NCBI GenBank assembly: GCA_963969345.1
Contig: OZ017769.1
Span: forward strand, 2,857,600 to 2,921,599
From: Turbatrix aceti
Lineage: Eukaryota > Nematoda > Chromadorea > Rhabditida > Panagrolaimidae
Direction: 5' to 3'
DNA length: 64,000 nt
This document shows positions 55,501-64,000 of the stretch, piece by piece (positions within the stretch are counted from its first letter, which is position 1; each line of letters begins with the position of its first letter). The notes beneath the pieces were generated by a model. The model was not told the DNA's origin. It saw only the letters and a list, made by a program, of their open reading frames with translations, and searched no databases. A program made the position numbers and the translations under genes.

Positions 55501-58500
55501 CCAAAATAAATTAATATTTTTTTTGAGGAAAGCATCAATGAATTTTTTAATGCAAAAAATTTTAATCATAAGAGAAAAAATTCTAAGAAGCATTAAAAAC
55601 ATCCGCCCGTATTTTTTTGGCTCTCAAAAAAAATCTATATTTATCTTTATCCTTTCACGAAGCGAAACACAACATTTTGTACCCTCTCCATTCACAAATT
55701 CTTTGCAAACGTTTTTTCTACAAATATACAATGATTTGTAGTCACGCAGGTTGCCGCTGCTGCCAGCTGACATAAGTGGTAATGAATGACACTAACTATA
55801 AACATCAGCACCAGCACCAATATCGCCGGAAGGAAATAGTACAGAAGAGACGTATGTAACGTGGAAGAAGGAAGTTTATGTGCGTGTAAGAAAAAACCAA
55901 TGACCCATTCGTTTATCGATGAGAGTCCCAAAAAAAGTGGAGGAGGGTGAGGTATGTCACAGAAACGAGCATAAAAGTACTATTACAAAAACAAACTCAT
56001 TCATCCGGTATGACGTAGACACAAATACTTTTAGGCCACCTAAAGGGCCTCTTAAGGTTATATGTGAGAAGGCAAAGGTACGTGATGACGTAGATCGTTA
56101 CGGTCTAAAGTGTTTTGATTTTTTTTCTTTTCGAATTTCAGAAAAACATCCCGTATACATATTTTTTTGTTCTGTCATCTCACCCATCAAAAAAAAAAAA
56201 ATGTCGGCAGACAAATGACAAGTCTCATAAGTCTTTCTATCCTTTTTTTTCTTTTCATGCATCGACCGACTGTCGACTATATTTTGTAATATTTTTGAGC
56301 CAACAATGATAAACGGTCACTCGGTTGCTTGTCCATTTCTCTTTTTTTTCCAAAAAAAGTAAAAAAAGTGCCGACCCACGACCCCCGATAAAAAATTGTC
56401 CATTAGCTTGCTTGCTTGACTGCCGATGAGAACTGACGCCCGCCCTGAGTGACTTTTCTGGGGTGAGTAACTAAACTCCTTCCCCTCCCCTCCGGCAGAC
56501 TCCTCTTTCGTGGTTCACTGCCTTTTAGTACGGCAATCAATCGGTGGCCCTCCTCTCTCCTCTGCGAAGGCTAGCCTCAGTCATCCTGGGATGCACTTTT
56601 TTTCTCATCGCTGCTTTTCCCGGTCCACGGATTTCTAAGAGGGTAAACATGCTTTCTCACTAACTGGCTGACTCCCCCCCCTCTCCCCAACTTGTCCATA
56701 GAAGGAGCCAACCGCTTGTTACAAAGTAATTTGAAAATTGTTGTACACACATTTCGAAACCCGCCCCCCTTAGTTTCTTGTATTCTATTCCCGAAAAACA
56801 GCAGGAGACTCGCCGTAGCAAGCCTCCATGCGTTTGTTTGGGAGAAGGGAAAAAAAGAGGATGATGATTGCGATGGTCATGACTCAACAGAACAACAAGC
56901 GGTCTGTCACTGGAGGGGGTAGAAAAGAATGTTTCCGGGAAAAAAAGAGATGCTCTGGGAAAAAAATTGTTATAACAACTGTGTTTTTCATAACAATTGT
57001 AAACAATAGATCCACGGTTTGCCCCCGTAGTTGAATGATTTAGATCTAGGTTTCGAAAAATTCTACAAAATAAAAGGTTCCAGGTTCGATTCCTGTCCGA
57101 GTCAAAAAATTTTCTAACGCCTCAAAAATATATAATGCAATTTCTTAGATTCCAAAAATATCCGAAATTAGAACCAACATGCCTAATTAATCCTATTAGG
57201 TCCTCTGCCAAGCCTATTAATAGGAAGGCACGTTAGTCGATCAATATTGAATTAACCAAACCGAACGCATCCAAATTAATCGTTACCCCTCTTTTTGTTG
57301 CTTATTTTTCCACACGTTGCAGTTTGTGTTTTTGTCTGGCAGTCAAAAAAACAAGCATTGCGAAAAAAAGAATAGAAGAAAGGAAGGGGAAAAGACTATA
57401 GCAGATAATTGGATGACTTGCAGATGCAACAATATGGTTAACTGCAGAGTAAATGATTTGTAAGACGTCGAAACGAGAGATGAAGAAAAAACTCTCTTTT
57501 TTTCTCGGAAAACCCCCTATATAAGTGGCGCCTAAAAGTGAGTTGCCGTCGGCAAAAAACCCGCTAAAAAAGGAGTGCCTAATTTTTTTCCTCTGTCAAA
57601 AGAGTAAAAAATAAGGTAAAAACATATTTTGCATCCCTCGTTGTTGAAAGCAATTTTTGGTCGCTTGTCAGAGAGAGAAAAAAATTGTTGAGCCCTGCAA
57701 AGTCTGCCAAACCAACCTCGATAATTTTGATCATTTCTTTTTCATCGATTGTACCATTGCCATCGATGTCGTACATACGGAAAGCCCATTCAAGTTTTTG
57801 CTCAGGTGTACCGGAGCTTGTTACGTTGATTGCCAATAAAAATTCTTTAAAATCAATAAATCCACTATTATCGGTATCAAATGTTCGGAATACATGCTCG
57901 CAGAATCCTTCGGCACTACCGGATGGAAAGAAGTCTTTATACACTTTGATAAACTGCTCTTTGGTTAGATGACCCTTTGGACAGTCTTGCTGCAAAGAAA
58001 AAAAAATATTTGTTGTTGTATGTATGTTTTTTGACGTTTAATCGTAAATTGATTGATTTTTATGACTCTTCGCTTCCTTCGTCCTCACCGGATTACATTT
58101 TCCGCTATCAGTCTCCGGGTATGATAAATAGATATGCGGAAAACTATGTACACCGTTGTATTATACAACAAGGAAAATATTTAAAATGTGGACTGCGATC
58201 TGGGGGAGAGTGATAAGAGAGAGACACACGCCGCAGCCAGGCATTCGCTCGGGATCATAATAATGACATTTTGGCGTGTCCTGTCATGGGGTGGTTGTCT
58301 TCGTCTCTGGGAGTCATTAGAAAGAAACGAGGAGACGTCGCCTTTCCTCTTTGTTACTCCCTTGTTTGGTTGGCATGGACAAAAAAAAGGAAGAGAGAAG
58401 CGTGAAAACTGTACTTGCAAGTTTTCACATGCATGCGTTCAAATTTTAAATTAGTTTTTAACTCAAAGTCAGTAAAGAGACAGGATACTTACCACAAAAC

Positions 58501-58603
58501 CTTTGTACCACTCCTTGATCTGATCCTCTGTGAAATTGGTATTCTTCTTGAGGAACTCGAGATCCTCCTTCGAGAGCTTCGGCTTGGACGACTTGAGGCC
58601 CAT
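52514..58603 (-). CDS. ncs-2: Neuronal calcium sensor, EF-hand protein (NCS-2/hippocalcin type)
   Basis: Four coding exons on the minus strand: 58493-58603, 57717-57989, 52674-52754 and 52514-52621, all in phase, 190 aa, the standard length of the family. The N-terminus MGLKSS is an N-myristoylation signal, so the protein should bind membranes, with a calcium-myristoyl switch known for this family. EF1 is the degenerate Cys-Pro form ([12 protein letters not shown]). EF2 ([13 protein letters not shown]), EF3 ([13 protein letters not shown]) and EF4 ([13 protein letters not shown]) keep calcium ligands. The intron between exons 2 and 3 is about 5 kb, the others short to medium. Known homologues act in neurons, regulating receptors and kinases by calcium. 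A truncated copy of exons 3-4 is at 9742-10299. The gene name is by resemblance to the nematode paralogue. Confidence 0.93.
52817..57716. other. Long intron of the calcium sensor gene
   Basis: About 4.9 kb of single-copy, mostly AT-rich sequence. It contains a TATA-like ccctatataagtgg at 57508-57521 of unknown meaning, a tRNA-like element at 57028-57103, and simple tracts. I see no nested gene on either strand. Confidence 0.55.
57028..57103 (+). ncRNA. tRNA-like element (possible SINE), copy 1
   Basis: It has an A-box-like TAGTTGAATGATTTAG at 57028-57043 and a B box GGTTCGATTCC at 57083-57093 inside a short stem (CAGG...CCTG). The acceptor stem does not pair, so it is not a working tRNA. Shares its layout with the element at 60392. 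Confidence 0.4.
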
Positions 58604-58762
58604 CGAAGCGGTTGTGGATGGATGCTATGCGTGGTGCCGCGGGCTGGGGTCGGAGTCGGAGTTGGGGTCGGTCGTGGGGTTGGTTTCGGAGAACAAACGC
58701 AATCACAGACGATCAGAATCAGGACGATGCAGGGCGAGGTAGGTGTCTCAACGCGTTCCCTC
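58604..58762 (-). promoter_or_regulatory. 5' UTR exon of the calcium sensor gene
   Basis: Upstream of the ATG (minus strand), the sequence to about 58762 is preceded by a strong acceptor ttttttttgtttcag. This is a 5'-UTR splice or spliced-leader addition site. It contains a (CCCCAACTCCGACT)-like C-rich run. Confidence 0.5.
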
Positions 58763-60386
58763 TGAAACAAAAAAAAGGAGCTCAAAACAGAGTTTAGAAG
58801 AAACGGGAGAAAAGTGAAACGTTTGTTCGACGCTTTCCTTTTCTTTAAACGCATACATATTCGCCTGGGGTCACGTCAATCAGGGGGAGGAGAGGGAGGA
58901 AGAGGGTGGTGGCGGTGGCGGTGAATCGGTGTATGTGTGTGTGAGAAACAGGAAGGGGCGTAACGTGATACAAGTTATCGCAGACGATGTGAGAAGCATA
59001 AAATTCAAAAAAAAAATATGGTCAAAAAATTTCTAATAAAAAATTCGATTCATAAAAAAGTGCTAGCGAATTAATCTCGACTAAGATCAAAGAAGTCACA
59101 TTGAGGCAAAAAAAGGAGAGACAACTACGCGGCTACGACGACAACGACGCCGACGACAACGACCATCGTTGGTCTCGTAGAGTCTCGCAACAAGACAAAC
59201 ACGCACACCCCGGCCGCGTCCGCGTCCGTGTCCGTGTCCGCTGCGGCCCAGCCAGCGGCCTCGGCAGGGCAAGCTCTGGAAGCGGAGCGGGCGCAGTCAT
59301 GTTGCACACATGCACGTCGTTGTACATTCTCTCTCTCAGTCAGTCTCTCCATGATACGCGACGCACAGCCCAGAGGGCCAGAAGCGTGTCCTGTCTTGCC
59401 AGCTGGCTGTCCGGACAGTGGATGGTGTAGCATGATGAATATATACGCTCCGCCTCGCGACGGCGGGCCCCTCTAGTGTTTTCTCGTTTGCATCCTGTCC
59501 CATGTATGGAGTGCGTCATGAGACACAACAGCCACACACCCCGTATTCCAAGGGTGTGGAGGAGCCGAGTGTGCAGTCATCCATCCAAAAATGGACAAAA
59601 CGGTGAAGGGGGGGGGAGGACAGCTGTACACGCAAGAAGGCGAACGAACACACAACGGCTCCGCTGCTGCTCCGCCCGATTTTTTGCATTGCTTGCTGGC
59701 TTGCTGCTCGATTGCCCGGAGAAGAAGAACTGCCACCGGCGCCGTTGTCGTTGCCGCCGCCGTCGTCGAGCCGACAACGGCAATGGCGGTGGCGGCACGG
59801 CTCCAAAAAAAGGAAAGACAGCTGAGAAAAAGAGTGCAAAATGGCAAATAAGGCAATACAACACTTCTTTCCTCCTCGGCCCCCTAGAAGGACACACACA
59901 ATGAAGGGCCGGGCATGGCAATGGAGTAACTAACGTGGTAAGCCGCTGCGACTCCCTCCAAACGAAAAAAATGAGGAAACGCTCCTTTTATCCCTCTGTG
60001 GAAAAAAACTGATGGGGTGGGAATTAACTGAGCCGAAGGGGGTGGCAGACATGATCTGACTGCTAGACAGGGTGTTAGAAAACCTAGACTGTCCTTCAAA
60101 TTAGCTTCTACCGTGTCAGAATTGAAACCTAGCCCAAGCAAGCCCTGATTTAGGAGTGGCCCCGCCCTGGTCGACTCGGCGACTAGAAGTCTGGCTAACA
60201 AAAAAAATATAATGGTACCCTTGTCAAGAAACGCGAATGGCGTTCATAAGGGTGTGTAATGGACCTAATAAATCCTCACGATCTAAAGGGTTTCAAAAAT
60301 AGAATTTAAATGTAGTCAACAAAATGTAATTTAGGACAAAAGAAGCCTCAAAACCTCTGTAAATATAAAACCAGGTTCGAGTTGGA
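58763..60386. other. Upstream region of the calcium sensor gene
   Basis: GC-skewed simple sequence (ggtggcggtggcggtg near 58905; ctccgctgctgctccg and gccgccgtcgtcgagcc near 59660-59770). Several frames are open on both strands, as expected from repetitive GC-rich DNA; I call no gene. Confidence 0.45.
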
Positions 60387-60457
60387 TCCCATAGTTCAGT
60401 GGTTAAAAGCAAATTTTGTAAAACAAATCGGCCCTGGTTCGAATCCGGTCACAGTCA
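60387..60457 (+). ncRNA. tRNA-like element (possible SINE), copy 2
   Basis: A box TAGTTCAGTGGTTAAAAGC at 60392-60410 and B box GGTTCGAATCC at 60436-60446, with a weak T stem (CTGG...CCGG). The acceptor arms do not pair. Another ggttcga lies just upstream at 60374. This suggests a tRNA-derived pol III element. Confidence 0.45.
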
Positions 60458-62898
60458 TTTGATTTTATTCGGCTCAAAAACGTTTCTGTAAAACATTCGA
60501 AATATTCTACACTTTCTAATTCGTCCCAAAAAGCTAAAAACTTCTAGAAAAAATCGAAACCCCAAAACCACGAATAGTCAGAACAATTACCCCCGTCGAC
60601 CAATTTTTTTTGCACTTTCAGAGACGCAAAAAAATTCCAAAAAGGGCAAAAGCCAATCAACCCAGACACCCCATTTTTTGTACTATGTACGAACAACAAC
60701 AAAGCCGGGTGGCGGCGGAGTGCCATCGGGTGTCCTTTTGTAGTTGCTTTGCCCAGTTCAAAACCATTCATCTACTCCCTTCCCCATTCATTGTCGTCAG
60801 GGGATAGGAGGGGGTCATGGGTCGTCGCTAAGGCCTTGTGGCCCTTGGATCTCAGTCGGTCGCAAAACACAAAGCACGGCCCAGATAAAAAATAAATACA
60901 TACTTTTTGTCACACACTTTTTCCCGCAGCTTTTTGCCTGACAAATTCAGGAGGGTGCGAAAAAGTGCGAAAAACAGAAAATGTGTCTTTCTTATGTTTT
61001 TATGCTATAAATGCATCTTACGTACAGGAAACGAGGCAGAGAAATGCAATCATCGTTAGCAGGAGCAGCGGCTGAACAAGCGGGAGATGAGCAAGGCGCC
61101 AGCGCAACAACACCCTACCCGAAAAGTCCTCCGCAACACACACACACACATATACACACTTTTTTTAGGTCAGAAATGCAAAAGCCCCTGGGCTTGTGCC
61201 TTTTCTTTTGTGAACAACAGTAAAAATAAATAAAATTAACAAATAAATTTTTTGCCTGTTAACAACACAACACCACGAAAACAAGTCAGTCGCTAGCTTG
61301 TCCGGCTTCCACGCAAATAAATAGACGACGAGAAGGAGAAAGTTATTTTGTCAGTTTTGAAAGGATTTGACATGTGTAAAAGACACGTGCCTTGTTTTGG
61401 ACAGGCCATAAACAAAAATGAGGAGGCGCAACCACGTCATGTATGGGGTGTACGTAAAACCAAAATTCTGTACCTTCGTGCGTAAGAGGTGAGTGGGGTT
61501 CCGGATGTGAGACCGGGTACAGGTATACTACAGGTCCGGGCTCTGGGGACACTGATTGGACGATAACAGCCAATTGGTATTTAAAGAACGCCGTCCGTAA
61601 TCGAAAGCGGATTAAGGATTGGCCAACAACGTCAATGTCAGGGTGGTATAAAATCAGGAATGCTTGTGCTATCTTTAGACGCACCTTTTTTAGAATTGAA
61701 AAATTTCAAAAGTAAATAAACTTCAATTTTTTTTCTTTTTTTGCAGAAAAACATGGATAGGGGAACGAACGCGTGAGCATCACGGGGAAGCGTGTGAATG
61801 ACAGAAATATTATATTTAGTCCTTGATGTTGAGAATCGATCAGAATTGATGTGCTAATATAATAAATTTTAGGAATTCTTCGATTGTCAAACACAAACCT
61901 TAGCTTTTCACCAAAATACGACTGAATGTTGCAGACAGCATTTTGATGTCATCTCAAAAAAAAACATTTTTTGGGGTCTCAAAGAAGACCAAAGTCATAA
62001 AAGTTCAAAAAAAATCACCAGGGCAATTGGATTCAACATAGGGTGAACGGCCCGGATGGCTAAATGATGACCGAACGTATAAATCCTCAATCTGTTGAGT
62101 GAGTCAGTCAGTCTTAAATGTTTATTACAAGCAAATAAAATGCGTCATTAGAGCAAATTGATTTCTTCCGGGATCCGGTGTATATATATACGCAATGACT
62201 GCAAATAAATCAAAAATCAAAAACAAATTAAAAATTCTGTTCATCGAGCAGACAGATATTTAGATCACAAAAAACCTTTAGAGATGACTTTTGTCTTTTT
62301 TTGAAGGTTGCCGATTGGAAATGCAAATGACAGCAACTGCGTAATCACACACAAAAAATACTTTTGATAGTACAAAAATGCATACAAAAATAGTTGATCG
62401 TCACGGGTCTTACGTCATCGATAGACCATCGAAAGTTCATGTTAAAAACACAAATATTATAATAATGCAATTTTTACTCCAGGATTGATAGTGCAAAATT
62501 TATTCTAACAAAATTCGTCCGACTAGACAGATTCAACAGAGCAGACAGAATCTATAAAAATTGAAAAATGGCATCCCGAAGTCTTCGGCAGTGCATCAAT
62601 TCAGAGACCCTATAATACAAATCTGACAGGGGAGAGGAAACAAGACGGGAAGCAGACAGACGTTCATAAAGACATCTTGCGGGTGAAAGATCTATATAAT
62701 CACGAGATGAGTCTGCAGTTCATGAGTCATCCAGAGTGAGACAGAGGGTCATCCATAAACGTTTCCGGGAGTTTGGTCAGTTCTGGCGGGACTTGGACAT
62801 CCGGAGATGGCAGCCGGACATGATACTCGAAAGATTACAAAAGTGCAGGGTTGGCGTACACAAATTATCCTGCATCTTCGGCAACCGATCAGGACCAA

Positions 62899-62991
62899 AG
62901 ATGAACGACGAACAAGCAGTTTTTTTTGTTCGCAAACGAATGCAAACATTTTTGACCCTGTTAGCGAACGAACTCTAATGTTCGACTATCC
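62899..62991. mobile_element. Short relative of the GTTCGCGAAC element
   Basis: Begins agatgaacgacgaac and ends gttcgactatcc; reversed, these ends match those of the RAE1-intron element (GGATRGNCGAACANTAG at one end, GGATGAACGAACG at the other). About 93 bp, non-coding. Confidence 0.5.
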
Positions 62992-63532
62992 CTGATCAGA
63001 ATCCCGCAGATTCAAAAACTCAGATAACAAAAATCAGATACCGAACGGGAACGGAAGGCAGTCAGACAAGTTGTCTCGTCTGGATGAACTCCCAAATGGC
63101 CAAGCGACCAGTCTCCAAGCAAGCGGGAACCGTCGGCTTTTTCTTCGTTTTGGCAATTCAGCCGAAAAAGTTGTCGCAAAACTCACTCACTCACTTTTTT
63201 TGGAGAGGGGGACAAACTGACTGACTGCCGTTGGTCTGGGGAGCGGCGTGCCCGTGCCCATGCCGTGCTCGGTTACTTTTCGACAAAGAAGGCAAAAAGA
63301 GGGGGGGGGCTCATGAGCCAGAGACAACTCACTCTCTGTGAACATGCCCGGCTTCGTTGTACGACGATGATCGCGGGCAATAAAACGCATTTTAGTCCCT
63401 GACACACTTGTTGGCACACACTCGCCTTCGAAGGAGCGACTTTTGTCCGCTAACTACTCCCTTGTCCTCGCAGGGCCTTGGGCCAAACGACGGCTACAAA
63501 AATAGCAAACTTTTCGCTCCTTCTTTTGCTGT

Positions 63533-63576
63533 CCGCCGCCGCCGCCGCCGCCGCTGCCGTTGCTGCTGCTGCCGTC
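63533..63576. repeat. (CCG)n/(CTG)n trinucleotide run
   Basis: Seven or so ccg units passing into ctgctgctg. Codes for Ala or Leu/Pro runs in open frames, which are not considered genes. Confidence 0.8.
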
Positions 63577-63651
63577 AGGCTGTCAAAAAAGAAGGAAAAA
63601 AGAGTGAAGAGCCAGGACACACGAAAAAAGAGTAGAAAAGAGAGGCAGCGG

Positions 63652-63692
63652 CATCATCATCATCGCCGTCATCATCATCATCATCTTCTCAT
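63652..63692. repeat. (CAT)n trinucleotide run
   Basis: catcatcatcatcg followed by tcatcatcatcatc, interrupted by cgccg. Confidence 0.8.
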
Positions 63693-64000
63693 GCAGCAAC
63701 GGCAGTACTTCTGCACTCCTCACTTAGCTGTCAAGTAAGTAGGCGGACAAGTTGATGCTTCCTCCTGGCAATATCAGAGCTGCGGGGCCGACAAAAAAAG
63801 TCGAAAAGAAGGGAGGGGAAAACAAATCCGGCTTCGGTCTTTTGGAGGGCTTCTTTCGGCCACGGGACGGAGACGTGTGGTGCACCGCCAAGACCAAGGC
63901 GAAGACCACGGACACGGTGCACCTCCTTCCTTGCCGGCTGTTGGAGACAAAGTCAGTCGCACATTTGCACTCAGTCAGCAGCGCCTAACTGACGGGGACG

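Larger units (their letters stand above)
60458..64000. other. Intergenic region with simple repeats
   Basis: No gene is supported. Contains a (CA)n run near 61137-61158, a short tatatatata run near 62180, (CCG)n at 63533-63576 and (CAT)n at 63652-63692. The remaining AT-rich sequence shows nothing I recognise apart from the small MITE at 62899. Confidence 0.45.

Noticed and set aside
58604..59930. Several long open frames upstream of the sensor gene
   Set aside because: Low-complexity GC-rich repeats open in many frames on both strands; no splice structure or family match.
60387..60457. Functional tRNA gene
   Set aside because: A and B boxes are good, but the acceptor and anticodon stems do not pair.

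Overview
The window is eukaryotic nuclear DNA, most likely from a nematode. The evidence is very short introns (43 to 62 nt) with T-rich TTTCAG acceptors, a neuronal calcium sensor of the NCS-2/hippocalcin class, a RAE1/GLE2 mRNA-export gene, and an LTR element with an envelope-type gene. There is no operon, CRISPR array or bacterial feature. Homology calls are by eye, without a database search.

Layout. Block A is present twice in direct orientation: A1 (1-10361, running off the left edge) and A2 (42749-52816). Each carries the 3' part of an unrecognised multi-exon gene, a 172-codon single-exon gene, a complete four-exon RAE1 gene, a tyrosine-phosphatase relic on the minus strand, and the last two exons of a neuronal calcium sensor gene. 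Only A2 is joined to the remaining sensor exons (up to 58603) and to the first exon of the unrecognised gene (42188), so A2 looks parental and A1 derived. In A1 the last sensor exon is further broken by a solo LTR, and A2 supplies the empty site.

The stretch 10362-20370 is transposon-rich. It holds a 5' fragment of a retroelement in inverted orientation, a tandemly duplicated gene-like repeat, and, inserted in that repeat, a complete 6.35-kb LTR element (12949-19299). That element has matching 386-bp LTRs, a 5-bp target duplication, a primer site, a polypurine tract, and one open frame joining Gag directly to an Env-like glycoprotein with no protease, reverse transcriptase or integrase. A 1.04-kb fold-back element sits at its stop codon.

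Block B is a tandem duplication: B1 (20371-29996) and B2 (31917-40255). Each has a small TPR-like gene and a multi-exon gene on the minus strand, two GGCC-rich elements with 8-bp target duplications, a large inverted repeat, a GATATC-rich palindromic element, and an inverted frameshifted copy of the block A unrecognised gene. Between B1 and B2 lies a 1.9-kb inverted copy of the upstream Env/fold-back DNA (29997-31916). The path forward, inverted template, forward again looks like one template-switching replication event. B1 later gained a 1.29-kb DNA transposon.

Between B2 and A2 lie a second, decayed LTR element on the minus strand and two more short transposons with 8-bp target duplications. 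From 52817 to 64000 the DNA is single copy: the long intron, first two coding exons and upstream region of the calcium sensor gene, with two tRNA-like elements and simple repeats. The host genes (nuclear mRNA export, neuronal calcium sensing, two unknown families) show no shared pathway. What unites the window is repeated duplication and nested transposition, with internal empty sites that date several events.
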